From a virus: a stretch of DNA of 50,487 bases. Each line of letters opens with the position of its first letter. Position 1 is the stretch's first letter. This document shows, piece by piece, positions 39,911 to 47,769 of this stretch. The position numbers were made by a program, and so were the translations under genes. The notes under the pieces were generated by a model. It made no database searches, was not told the origin of the DNA, and was given only the letters and a program-made list of their open reading frames with translations. The DNA is taken from positions 1 to 50,487 of IMG/VR virus record IMGVR_UViG_3300037485_002317; one strand, written 5' to 3'.

Positions 39911-40494
39911 CAGAGCTTAACGATGAAATCTTTGATCAGGGAATTGAAAACCTGAAAGAAAACTTTTCCGACGCGATTTTCACCGAACTCAAATATGAAA
40001 TTTGGTTCGACAAACTCTCTCAGGAGTTATCAGCTGAAGAATTTGAGACTGCAATCCGTGAGGCAATTTTCAACCTTAGCAAGTGTCCCACGGGAAAAGA
40101 GCTTGTAAGCCTCGTTAAAGAATCCGAACGGGAGCTAGTAAGTAATTGTTGGGCGAAGTGCCTAGAATCGCTCGTCAACCGCCTCCCGTTGAATATTCTG
40201 GACGACGCCACCCAGTATGCAATCTTTAAACTCGGAGGTGCGACACACCTTGGATCACTCGAAAGCGGTCAACTGCAATATTTGAGCAACGATTTCAAGG
40301 TTCACTGGCAAGCCTACCGGAAATCCCCGCGAGAATTTGAGCGCCCGATGCAAGTCATCCCCCGTGAGCAAATCGAATTCAAACCCGATGGACTCAAGCC
40401 ACAGATTTCAGAGGAACAGAAGTTAAAAAATCAACAACTTCTGAATGATTTAATCGCCACAAAAATGAGCAAAAACTTAAACGGAGCGAAATAA
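39907..40494 (+). CDS. Hypothetical replication-cassette protein, possible helicase-loader analogue
   Basis: 195 residues. Mostly helical: FTELKYEIWFDKLSQELSAE, FETAIREAIFNLSKCPTGKE. It lies between an initiator-like gene and dnaB with overlapping start/stop codons on both sides, the position of helicase loaders (P/DnaI-type). No Walker motif is present, so it would be a non-ATPase loader or adaptor. Function inferred only from context. Confidence 0.55.
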   Translation: MTELNDEIFDQGIENLKENFSDAIFTELKYEIWFDKLSQELSAEEFETAIREAIFNLSKCPTGKELVSLVKESERELVSNCWAKCLESLVNRLPLNILDDATQYAIFKLGGATHLGSLESGQLQYLSNDFKVHWQAYRKSPREFERPMQVIPREQIEFKPDGLKPQISEEQKLKNQQLLNDLIATKMSKNLNGAK

Positions 40495-41807
40495 TGGAAA
40501 CAATAATCATGCAAAACGTCGAGGCTGAGGAAGCCGTTTTGGGAGCGATTCTCTTAGACCCCGAAGCTATGGGGCGAGTTGCAGAAACATTAGAACCTAA
40601 GTCTTTTAGCTTGCGATCGCATCAAACAATCTACAAAGCAGCTTTAGCATTACATTCCGAGGGAATAACCACGGATTTGATGACCGTCACTACCTGGTTA
40701 TCCGATCAGAAATTACTTGAAAAAGCCGGGGGACAATTAGGATTAACCCAATTATTAGACCGCACGGTTTCTGCCACAAACATCGATCAATACGGGCTGT
40801 TAATTGCCGATAAGCAAGCTCGAAGAAACCTAATTGAATCTGCCCATAAAATCATTGAATTAGCAGAGGATACCAGTCAACCTTTAGAGACTGTAATTCA
40901 AAAATCTGAAGAACAAATTGCCAATATTTCCCAGGGTAAAAGTCAACAGGATTTAGTTTCAATTGGTGAAACCCTGATTGATACGTTTCAAGAAATTGAA
41001 GATCGGAGTGAAAGTAAGATCCCCCCCGGTGTTCCCTGCGGTTTCTATGATTTGGATGCAATGACCGGAGGTTTTCAACGGTCGGACTTAATCATCGTGG
41101 CTGGGCGCCCTTCTATGGGTAAAACAGCACTAGCTGTGCAGTTCGGTTTTAAGATTGCCAAGAAAGGATTGCCCGTTGCGATTTTTAGCTTAGAAATGTC
41201 CAAGGGTCAATTAGTCCAAAGGTTGTTAGCAGGCGAATCAAAAGTCGAAAGTACGCGGCTACGGGCTGGGAATATTCAGCAAGAGGAATGGGAGCCGTTA
41301 ACAGAAGCAATTAGCAAGTTAGCAGAATTACCAATTTTTATTGACGACTCATCAAACCCCACCGTTTCAGAAATTAAGAAAAAAGCTCAAAAATTGCAAG
41401 CCGAAAACGATGGGAAGTTGGGTTTAATTCTAATAGATTATCTGCAATTAATGGACGGGGGAAGCGATAATCGGGTGCAGGAATTATCGAGAATTACGCG
41501 GGGATTAAAAGGAATGGCAAAGGATCTAAACGTTCCTGTAGTTGTCCTGTCTCAGTTAAGTCGAAGTGTCGAGCAGCGCACAAATAAACGCCCAATGCTT
41601 TCAGACTTGAGAGAATCGGGCTCAATTGAACAGGACGCGGATTTAGTAATGATGATCTATCGAGATGACTATTATAATCCCAACACTTCAGACGGGGGAA
41701 TTGCTGAATTAATTTTAGCTAAACATCGCAACGGCCCCACCGGAACCGTAAAACTTTTATTCGATTCTCAGTTTACCCAGTTTAAGAATATGGCTCGATC
41801 TTATTAG
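40494..41807 (+). CDS. dnaB: Replicative DNA helicase DnaB
   Basis: 437 residues, normal DnaB length without an intein. The N-terminal helical domain (VEAEEAVLGAILLDPEAMGR, SHQTIYKAALALHSEGITTD) is followed by the RecA-like motor: Walker A GRPSMGKTALA (~204-214), Walker B LILIDYLQLM (~305-315), then VVVLSQLSRSVEQRTNKRPM with the sensor Gln and DLRESGSIEQDADLV. It unwinds DNA at the phage fork. Its start overlaps the stop of the preceding gene (TAATG). All motifs are intact. Confidence 0.95.
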   Translation: METIIMQNVEAEEAVLGAILLDPEAMGRVAETLEPKSFSLRSHQTIYKAALALHSEGITTDLMTVTTWLSDQKLLEKAGGQLGLTQLLDRTVSATNIDQYGLLIADKQARRNLIESAHKIIELAEDTSQPLETVIQKSEEQIANISQGKSQQDLVSIGETLIDTFQEIEDRSESKIPPGVPCGFYDLDAMTGGFQRSDLIIVAGRPSMGKTALAVQFGFKIAKKGLPVAIFSLEMSKGQLVQRLLAGESKVESTRLRAGNIQQEEWEPLTEAISKLAELPIFIDDSSNPTVSEIKKKAQKLQAENDGKLGLILIDYLQLMDGGSDNRVQELSRITRGLKGMAKDLNVPVVVLSQLSRSVEQRTNKRPMLSDLRESGSIEQDADLVMMIYRDDYYNPNTSDGGIAELILAKHRNGPTGTVKLLFDSQFTQFKNMARSY

Positions 41808-41842
41808 TTAAGATAAAAACCCACTAATTATTAAGGAAGAGA

Positions 41843-42463
41843 ATGCTAGAAAATTACAAGAACACATGGACAGAAGCCGAGATAGAACAACTTCTACTTT
41901 TAAAAGACAGCAAAAAAACCCATGTTCAAATTGCTGAAATTTTAGGGAGAACAAAGGCATCTATTGACGTCAAATATTCAAAGGTTAGAAACGACTTAAA
42001 AGAGGCAAGTCGGATCTGGACACACGAGGAAACCGAAACTTTAATAGCACTAGCAGAAACTTTACCGTTCTCCCAATTGGTTATTCGATATAACCAACTA
42101 GCCATTAAAAAAGGCTATCAAGAGCGAACAATATTATCCGTTCAAAATAAGTTGTTAAATCTCGGGCAAAGCCTAAGACCTAATAGCGGTTGGTACGGAG
42201 CAACGGCAGTTATTATCGGGTTAGGATTCTCAAGGGAAAGAATTCGAGGATGGATAAATAGTGGGCTAAAGCATCACTCTGAAGGCTCAAAACGGTTCTA
42301 CATTCGGAATGATCATTTAGTTGAATATATTTTATCTCATCCCAATTGTTTAGAAGGGATTTCAAACGATGGACTCCGGTGGTTTATCGCTTTATTGAAT
42401 GAAGAAAAAGAGATGAAAAACCACGACGGCAGACCAGAATGCGCCCGGTCATTAACCGCTTAA
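41843..42463 (+). CDS. SANT/Myb-like DNA-binding protein
   Basis: 206 residues. The first 50 residues read as a SANT/Myb-like tri-helix: TWTEAEIEQLLLLKDSKKTH, VQIAEILGRTKASIDVKYSK. A second partial copy follows (RIWTHEETETLIALAETLPF). The C-terminal part has a HTH-like segment (VIIGLGFSRERIRGWINSGL). It probably binds DNA in the replication cassette. GGAAG precedes the ATG. Confidence 0.6.
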   Translation: MLENYKNTWTEAEIEQLLLLKDSKKTHVQIAEILGRTKASIDVKYSKVRNDLKEASRIWTHEETETLIALAETLPFSQLVIRYNQLAIKKGYQERTILSVQNKLLNLGQSLRPNSGWYGATAVIIGLGFSRERIRGWINSGLKHHSEGSKRFYIRNDHLVEYILSHPNCLEGISNDGLRWFIALLNEEKEMKNHDGRPECARSLTA

Positions 42464-42485
42464 ACAATATCAAGAGAAAACAATT

Positions 42486-43058
42486 ATGGCTGCAACAACC
42501 AAGATATTTGAAAGAGTCTTAAAAATTGGTGAGTGGGTAGAGATTGACCCACATAAACACAGACCTTCTTACTTGATAGAAGGTACAGCGTGGCGAGTTG
42601 AATCATTCAATGTATTGAAACAAGCCTGTCAAGTAACCAACGAAAAAACCGGAAGTTGGCACAGATCAGAAACGCTAGACTTTGAGGAGGTTTCCGACTC
42701 AAGCCCCTACACAAAAACCGATATTGTTCAACTAAAAAAGGACGCTCGTTATATCGGGCGAGTCGTTAGTTGCCGGGGGAATAAAATTAAGATTCAATGG
42801 GCAAAAGGATTGGCGGAAACCTTGGACTCGAACAAGATCAATCTATTCATTCAGATGGTCAGGGGCGAGCAAATACTATTAGGTAAGTACGCTTTCCAGA
42901 AAGGCGATCGCGTCCAAACCAATGACAAGAATTTTGGCAATGTAATCCTCACTGTAAAAGAGTGTTTTCCTTCTGGAATGGTTGGCTTGAAATCTTCAAA
43001 CGATCCTGACTTGCTACTCCCTGGGTGTGGCTTAACAATTGTTGAGGAGATAGTATGA
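42486..43058 (+). CDS. SH3/KOW-like repeat protein
   Basis: 190 residues with three beta-barrel-like repeats: VLKIGEWVEIDPHKHRPSYL, IVQLKKDARYIGRVVSCRGN, AFQKGDRVQTNDKNFGNVIL. Each has the strand-GxV-turn layout of small SH3/KOW modules. Such modules often contact nucleic acid or partner proteins. Coupled by 4 bp to the C5-methyltransferase gene, so it may assist that enzyme. No catalytic residues recognised. Confidence 0.55.
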   Translation: MAATTKIFERVLKIGEWVEIDPHKHRPSYLIEGTAWRVESFNVLKQACQVTNEKTGSWHRSETLDFEEVSDSSPYTKTDIVQLKKDARYIGRVVSCRGNKIKIQWAKGLAETLDSNKINLFIQMVRGEQILLGKYAFQKGDRVQTNDKNFGNVILTVKECFPSGMVGLKSSNDPDLLLPGCGLTIVEEIV

Positions 43059-44269
43059 CAGACTTAAAAACACCGGAACCCAAAGACTATAAAACCCTTG
43101 AATTATTCGAGGTTGATTACGACAAATGGGTTAATCAACTATGGGAAAGCGATGATGATATTGGTCAGTGTGAGGAGGGATTTATAAATGCCAAGGAAAT
43201 ATGGGATCAATATCAATTTGAATTACCAAAAACCAAGCCAACGGTTGGAACTTTATTTATGGGCGGTGGCGGTGCAGATTTAGGATTAGAAGCCGCAGGG
43301 TTTAAGTCTCTGTGGGGAATTGAAAGAGATCCTAAAATTGCCAAAGTTGCCCAATTAAATTTTCCCAATACCAAAGTATTCAATCAATGCGTTGGAGAAA
43401 CCCGCATCCATCATTTAGAGCGGGTTAACTTGCTTTGGATGAGTCCCCCATGCCAACAATACAGCAATGCACGTCGGGGTGACATTCCTGACCACAAAGA
43501 TAAAGATGCGGGGCTTTATTGCTGTGATTATATTGCCATATTATCCCCTCGATGGGTGATTCTCGAAAACGTCCCCGGGTATGCAAAATCACCAACCTTT
43601 GAAGCAATATTGCGATCGCTAATTGATTGCGGTTATCGCTATCATTGGTTGATCTTAGACGCGGCGGATCATGGGGTTCCACAGAACCGGAAGCGTTTGA
43701 TTATGTGGGCGGTCAAAAACGATCAACCCATCCCTTATTTTCCCGAATCAAAGCCTAAAAAGGGATGGTATCAAGCTATTGCTGATTTAATCCCAGAAAT
43801 GCAGGATTGTGAGTTTGCAGACTGGCAGATTAAGCGACTGAATGAGTTGGGATATTTGCCAGAAAAAGCCCTGGTTGATATTAGCAAGAATCGACATAAA
43901 CCAGCTACGGTCAGGGATGGGAACGATCCGAGTTTTACTCTATTAACCGATCATGGTGGCTACCATTCGCCCATCCTATTAATCCCCCGCGCGGGTGCTT
44001 CTGTTAACAATATTATTCCAACACCACAAAACCAACCTTCCCCAACAATTCGAGCTATGACGTCGGGGCGGCATACTCACTGGGCGGATATCGTACAGGG
44101 AAGTCAAATTAAACGAATCAGTCAAAAAGCGACGGCACGGCTCCAGACTTTCCCCGACTCCTATCAATTTCCAGAATCCAAATCTTTAAGCCAACAAATA
44201 ATCGGGAATGCCGTCCCCCCGTTATTGGCTAAAGAATTAGGTCTGGCAATCTTAAAATCAATTAATTAA
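43055..44269 (+). CDS. C5-cytosine DNA methyltransferase
   Basis: 404 residues. Motif I TLFMGGGGADLGLEAAGF (~65-82), motif IV WMSPPCQQYSN with the catalytic Cys at ~133, motif VI ENVPGY (~171), motif VIII PQNRKRLIMW and motif X GNAVPPLLAKELG are all present. An N-terminal extension of ~60 residues (ELFEVDYDKWVNQLWESDDD) is unusual. It transfers a methyl group to cytosine C5. No partner restriction enzyme is adjacent, so it is an orphan enzyme protecting phage DNA or regulating it. Third methyltransferase type in this window. Confidence 0.9.
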   Translation: MTDLKTPEPKDYKTLELFEVDYDKWVNQLWESDDDIGQCEEGFINAKEIWDQYQFELPKTKPTVGTLFMGGGGADLGLEAAGFKSLWGIERDPKIAKVAQLNFPNTKVFNQCVGETRIHHLERVNLLWMSPPCQQYSNARRGDIPDHKDKDAGLYCCDYIAILSPRWVILENVPGYAKSPTFEAILRSLIDCGYRYHWLILDAADHGVPQNRKRLIMWAVKNDQPIPYFPESKPKKGWYQAIADLIPEMQDCEFADWQIKRLNELGYLPEKALVDISKNRHKPATVRDGNDPSFTLLTDHGGYHSPILLIPRAGASVNNIIPTPQNQPSPTIRAMTSGRHTHWADIVQGSQIKRISQKATARLQTFPDSYQFPESKSLSQQIIGNAVPPLLAKELGLAILKSIN

Positions 44270-44274
44270 TCATC

Positions 44275-44706
44275 ATGAAAACAGCAACTAAACTCAAAAC
44301 CAAACCCGCTAAAAAAGGATTTCAACCCGCCCCTAAAATTCATGACAATGACTTACATATATTTTCTTGTGAGTGCCTTTGGTATGACTCGGAAACCGAC
44401 GAAGAACTGTTGTCTGAATTATGGACAATCAAACTTGACAAACGGCGATTCAGAACCGATGTGAGACAAGCTATTATTGCAGGACTAATCTATTGCTTCC
44501 TCGAAACACCCGAAGCAACGGAACGGCATGTTAACCGAGTATTTTTTTGGAACAATAAATCAAGGGCTTTCGAGCCATTGGGTGCGGTGTCCGACGCGCC
44601 GATGCACGGATCTAGTCCAATTGATATTGAAGCAGATCCGGTGATGGCCTACGAGCGATTAAAAGTGTTATGTGTTGAGATCCAGGTTGTCAAGATGGAC
44701 GGGTAG
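44275..44706 (+). CDS. Hypothetical protein
   Basis: 143 residues, basic N-terminus (KTATKLKTKPAKKGFQPAPK) then a globular part (HIFSCECLWYDSETDEELLS, FRTDVRQAIIAGLIYCFLET). Soluble. It follows the C5-methyltransferase by 5 bp and is probably co-transcribed. Family not recognised. Confidence 0.6.
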   Translation: MKTATKLKTKPAKKGFQPAPKIHDNDLHIFSCECLWYDSETDEELLSELWTIKLDKRRFRTDVRQAIIAGLIYCFLETPEATERHVNRVFFWNNKSRAFEPLGAVSDAPMHGSSPIDIEADPVMAYERLKVLCVEIQVVKMDG

Positions 44707-44818
44707 GTTTGTAACAAAAAGAGGGAATAGAGTTGAAACTATTTACAATAATTACGCGGGGAGTGTGATTCATAGACCTTCGTTGCCTGAATTATTCCCA
44801 GATAGTGAAGATACTTAA
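44687..44818 (+). CDS. Possible 43-residue micro-protein
   Basis: TTG start with AGG just upstream, overlapping the previous gene by 20 bases. Residues include RFVTKRGNRVETIYNNYAGS and IHRPSLPELFPDSEDT. The sequence looks coding (balanced, hydrophilic, no rare-codon pile-up) but the start is weak, so confidence is low. It is the last reading frame of the rightward cassette. Confidence 0.35.
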   Translation: MSRWTGRFVTKRGNRVETIYNNYAGSVIHRPSLPELFPDSEDT

Positions 44819-44820
44819 AA

Positions 44821-44849
44821 AGACGGGAAGCTATAATAGTCTCCCGTCT
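44821..44849. terminator. Stem-loop after the replication cassette
   Basis: AGACGGGA / TCCCGTCT stem with a 13-base loop. The T-run is on the minus strand side (TTTTTAAGTA), so it best stops leftward transcription; it may also weaken rightward read-through. Confidence 0.5.
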
Positions 44850-44888
44850 AGTGGCTTAAAATATTAAAACTTAGTTACCCCTCTATTA

Positions 44889-44917
44889 TTGCACTTATTG
44901 TTATTATTTTGTATAAT
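44889..44917 (+). promoter_or_regulatory. Consensus promoter for the PP-loop enzyme gene
   Basis: TTGCAC (44889-44894), exactly 17 bp, TATAAT (44912-44917). The predicted start is near 44924, downstream of the open frame's TTG at 44889. This excludes that start and supports ATG at 44955. Confidence 0.75.
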
Positions 44918-44954
44918 TGTTTGTATAGGTATAAAACAACAATCCCTCTCAACA

Positions 44955-45839
44955 ATGTTGCAATTAGATATTTTTGGAAATCATACAAACACTCAGGCTA
45001 AAGATCCTATTTGGATTTTAAAAAATAGACCCGCGCCTGATCCGAATAGTCCGATTATTGTTTCCTATGGTGGGGGAACTAATAGCACTGCCATGTTGAT
45101 TGCCATGGTATTTAAGGGAATTAAACCTGATTTGATATTGTTTGCAGATACCGGGGGGGAACTACCTGAAACATATAAATGGGTAAACACTTTTTCTAAT
45201 TGGTTGGTATCTAATGGGTTTCCAGTAATTGAATGGGTTAAATATGTTCAAATGGGAACTTCTAGGCAAAAATACGAATACTCAACACTAGAAGAAGAAA
45301 GCCTTAAAAAACGCCTTTTACCGGCAAAAGCCTATAGTTCTTCTAATTGTTCAATGAAATGGAAAATACGGCCAGTGCAAAAAGCAACTAAAAAATATTG
45401 CATGGAAAAGAATATCAGCGCAATGCCTAGACAGTTTGTGGGTATTCATGCTGGCGAACTCAGTAGAATTTTAGACAAATCTGGCAAAGTCCGAGAAATG
45501 GTTTGGGAGGGAATTAGGCAGGAATACCCCTTAATTGAATGGGGGTTAAATCAAGAAAACTGTAACTCACTAATAAAATCAACTGGTTTGCCCATCCCAT
45601 CAAAGTCATCTTGTTTTTTCTGTCCTAATCGTAAAATTAGCGAGATTATTGAATTAAAGGAAAAACACCCAGACTTATATCAACGGGCTGTTGATATGGA
45701 ACAAAACGCGGATCTGCACACCCTAAAAGGATTGGGAAGAACTAAGTACGCATGGGCAGACATTGGGGCTTTAACTCCCTTAGAAATGGCATTGATAGAG
45801 GCTGGGGAACGGAATAAAATGTGCGCTTGCGTTGATTAG
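44955..45839 (+). CDS. PAPS-reductase-like PP-loop enzyme
   Basis: 294 residues. The PP-loop reads IIVSYGGGTNSTAMLIAMVF (~35-54), then LILFADTGGELPETYKWV, as in phosphoadenosine phosphosulfate reductase-like nucleotidyl enzymes. Downstream are SSNCSMKWKIRPVQ, and SCFFCPNRK with two closely spaced Cys, then KMCACVD at the very end, which could hold a metal or iron-sulfur centre. Phage members of this family are known but their substrates are not established; related DndC enzymes act in DNA phosphorothioation. No dnd partners are present here. Stand-alone gene under its own promoter. Confidence 0.8.
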   Translation: MLQLDIFGNHTNTQAKDPIWILKNRPAPDPNSPIIVSYGGGTNSTAMLIAMVFKGIKPDLILFADTGGELPETYKWVNTFSNWLVSNGFPVIEWVKYVQMGTSRQKYEYSTLEEESLKKRLLPAKAYSSSNCSMKWKIRPVQKATKKYCMEKNISAMPRQFVGIHAGELSRILDKSGKVREMVWEGIRQEYPLIEWGLNQENCNSLIKSTGLPIPSKSSCFFCPNRKISEIIELKEKHPDLYQRAVDMEQNADLHTLKGLGRTKYAWADIGALTPLEMALIEAGERNKMCACVD

Positions 45840-45861
45840 TCTATGTTGAAAATAACGAACC

Positions 45862-45894
45862 AAAAACCAGGGAATATTAAACCCCTGGTTTTTT
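45862..45894. terminator. Bidirectional terminator
   Basis: AAAAACCAGGG / CCCTGGTTTTT 11-bp stem with T-runs on both strands, between the convergent PP-loop enzyme and thymidylate kinase genes. Confidence 0.9.
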
Positions 45895-45927
45895 CCGTCC
45901 AATTTTAATCAGTACACCCCTATTTTA

Positions 45928-46512
45928 TCACCCAGCTACAGGGGCGGGAATAATCCCCAATAACTCCGTAAATATCTGACACTCCGACCGGGTAGCGTCA
46001 ATCACAACCCAATCATTCTCTCTGGCTAATTCAAGATATCCAAATCTAACGCGATCAAGGAAATGTAAGTCTTGTTCCACTCTGTCCAGAGGTTTACCGA
46101 AATTGCGCTTGATAGCCACGTCAACCGGACAATCAAACAGAATAGTCATATCGGGTTTAATCCCCCCTGTGGCGACCTCGTTTAACTCTCTTAGCACGTC
46201 TAAATCAAGTCCATACCCATAGCCTTGATAGGCAAAGGTTGACCCGGTGAAGCGATCGCACAGCACCAAATCCGCGCTCTCTAATAGATGTTTGGTTAGA
46301 TGGCAGTGCTCACACCTATCTTTAAGGATTAATTCAAGTTGCTGCTTTGGTGAAAGGTTGCCGTTTTTTAATTCAAAACGAACGTTTCTATTGCAAGGTT
46401 CCCTCGTTATATAAAACCCTAATTTTAACGCCGTGAAATGATCATAAAGTTTTTTAACTTGAGTGGTTTTGCCACTGCGATCAATGCCTTCAAATACGAT
46501 TAATTTACTCAT
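45928..46512 (-). CDS. tmk: Thymidylate kinase
   Basis: 194 residues from the ATG at 46512. P-loop FEGIDRSGKTTQ (~7-18), DR-type substrate site LCDRFTGSTFAYQGYGYGLD, and DMTILFDCPVDVAIKRN. It converts dTMP to dTDP, supporting phage DNA synthesis. The ATG overlaps the TGA of the NblA-like gene (ATGA), so it is translationally coupled; this also fixes the start, since an in-frame TTG five codons upstream would lie inside nblA. All core motifs are present. Confidence 0.9.
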   Translation of the reverse strand: MSKLIVFEGIDRSGKTTQVKKLYDHFTALKLGFYITREPCNRNVRFELKNGNLSPKQQLELILKDRCEHCHLTKHLLESADLVLCDRFTGSTFAYQGYGYGLDLDVLRELNEVATGGIKPDMTILFDCPVDVAIKRNFGKPLDRVEQDLHFLDRVRFGYLELARENDWVVIDATRSECQIFTELLGIIPAPVAG

Positions 46513-46673
46513 TTTGCTTTTATCCAATTCTTAATTAAGTCGTCTTTAATCATACTCTGTTTTACTAATTCAATAATATGCTCCTTAGCTTGTTCCAAAG
46601 TTAGATTGTCAACATCTCGCTTGATTATTGCGAGTTTGAATTGTTGCTCTGTTGTTAGCTGTGCGGGTTGCAT
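46509..46673 (-). CDS. nblA: NblA-like phycobilisome-degradation protein
   Basis: 54 residues, normal NblA size. It contains LTTEQQFKLAIIKRDV (the conserved LxxEQQFxLxxF/IxxxV start of NblA), LTLEQAKEHIIELVKQ (matching the SxEQAxxxLVELY-type helix) and a basic C-terminal MIKDDLIKNWIKAK. NblA binds phycobilisomes and directs their proteolysis; freshwater cyanophages such as Ma-LMM01 and PaV-LD carry it. GGAG precedes the ATG by 8 bases. It overlaps tmk. A phage copy would free amino acids and limit light harvesting during infection. Short, but the motif match is strong. Confidence 0.85.
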   Translation of the reverse strand: MQPAQLTTEQQFKLAIIKRDVDNLTLEQAKEHIIELVKQSMIKDDLIKNWIKAK

Positions 46674-46756
46674 TTCCTAGCTCCTTTGATTGGTTGGTTA
46701 TGGACTATATTACCTCTGGACATCGCAATACTATAGAGAGTTGATTCTATATATAG

Positions 46757-46762
46757 ATTATA
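46757..46762 (-). promoter_or_regulatory. Candidate -10 box for nblA-tmk
   Basis: TATAAT on the minus strand, giving a leader of ~75 bases before the nblA ATG. The -35 match is weak (GATACA at 17 bp). Confidence 0.45.
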
Positions 46763-46822
46763 CCCAGAAATAGTTGTTTTGTATCCCCCTGATACAGAAT
46801 TAAAAATAGTTTGTTTTGCCTG

Positions 46823-46851
46823 TTGACACCTGTTGATATTTTGTGTAGTAT
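46823..46851 (+). promoter_or_regulatory. Consensus promoter for the 263-residue protein
   Basis: TTGACA (46823-46828), 17 bp, TAGTAT (46846-46851). Start near 46858; AGAGGA precedes the ATG at 46894. The -35 lies in a repeated TGTTGA (46821 and 46831), which could be a regulator site shared with nblA. Confidence 0.75.
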
Positions 46852-46893
46852 TGGAAAAGTAGACAGCAGCAATCAACGCATAGAGGAAACGCC

Positions 46894-47685
46894 ATGACAA
46901 CCGCAATCACAACTGCAACTAAAACCCTTGAGTGGAAATGGAACAGAAGCATCGGTCGTGATGCCCTAAAACTTCCTACAAAGGGGTATTGCGTTGACGA
47001 CAAAGGAAACGTCTGGAAAGACAATGGTGATTCCATTGGTAACGTCACCCCGTTGCCAAATTCAGTTAAGGTGACACCCCTAGAATGGGTTGTCACCCAC
47101 GAAGAAAAACAGGAAGCCGTTTCCTGCGAAAAACTACACGGTAGCTACAAAAAAACCGCGACTCCCGCCCGCCGCAAAGAATCCCCCGATGGGATGCGGG
47201 GAGGCAATTCTCAATGGGGCGAAGTCTCTGGCCCCAAAGCCCATTTTGTGGCTGATGAGTACGAGGTGACAGTTACCTACACGGCTTTAGTTGCTGTGAA
47301 CCAGTTTGGCGAAATTATTGAAGGGAAACCCAAATTCCCCTGTGCAACTACCCTGGCCTATGAAACGGGCTATGGGAAAGTCACAGAATATTCTGTAACC
47401 GAGTTGGCCGTCTTAGACTTGCCTACCGAAAAAGTGGAGAAGGTCTACACTCCCCAACGGGAGCATTTTTACACAGAAGCAATCAAGGTTATTGAAAAAT
47501 ACCTGGAGGATTTAGATAAACCCGTCGAGGGTTTATTGAAAGTCGGGGACATTATCAATCACCCCGTACATGGGCAGGGAACTGTCACAAAAGCCTTTGG
47601 GACTAAAAACCCCGTTTACCAGTCTGTTTGCGCAGATTTCCCTTGCGGAAACAAGATGATAGGAAAGTGCGATCTTGTTGACTAA
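46894..47685 (+). CDS. Hypothetical protein under a strong promoter
   Basis: 263 residues. An N-terminal segment (LEWKWNRSIGRDALKLPTKG) is followed by beta-rich regions (ADEYEVTVTYTALVAVNQFG), a charged helix (YTEAIKVIEKYLEDL) and a C-terminal KOW-like HPVHGQGTVTKAFG module. No known domain is certain. The perfect promoter and clean ribosome site suggest high expression early in infection. Divergent from nblA-tmk. Confidence 0.65.
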   Translation: MTTAITTATKTLEWKWNRSIGRDALKLPTKGYCVDDKGNVWKDNGDSIGNVTPLPNSVKVTPLEWVVTHEEKQEAVSCEKLHGSYKKTATPARRKESPDGMRGGNSQWGEVSGPKAHFVADEYEVTVTYTALVAVNQFGEIIEGKPKFPCATTLAYETGYGKVTEYSVTELAVLDLPTEKVEKVYTPQREHFYTEAIKVIEKYLEDLDKPVEGLLKVGDIINHPVHGQGTVTKAFGTKNPVYQSVCADFPCGNKMIGKCDLVD

Positions 47686-47689
47686 GACA

Positions 47690-47757
47690 GCGATCGCAGG
47701 TTAGCTCCTAGCACGGTTCGACTCCGTGCGATCGCATTCCCGAAAGGGATTAAATCA
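47690..47757 (+). promoter_or_regulatory. Structured leader with tRNA T-arm-like hairpin
   Basis: GCACGG (47711-47716) / CCGTGC (47724-47729) closes a 7-base loop TTCGACT that matches the TTCRANY pattern of tRNA T-loops. It is flanked by two HIP1 octamers (47690-47697 and 47728-47735) that can pair as a 7-bp acceptor-like stem. A GAAA tetraloop hairpin (TCCC/GGGA) follows at 47738-47749. No D- or anticodon arm, so not a tRNA gene; possibly a leader structure or a tRNA-derived remnant. Confidence 0.4.
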
Positions 47758-47769
47758 ACAAAGGACAAA

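Noticed and set aside
44889-44954. Longer N-terminus for the PP-loop enzyme from a TTG
   Set aside because: A consensus promoter (44889-44917) occupies this segment, so it would not be transcribed into the message.
47690-47740. tRNA gene
   Set aside because: Only the T-arm and a possible acceptor stem are present; there is no D-arm or anticodon arm.
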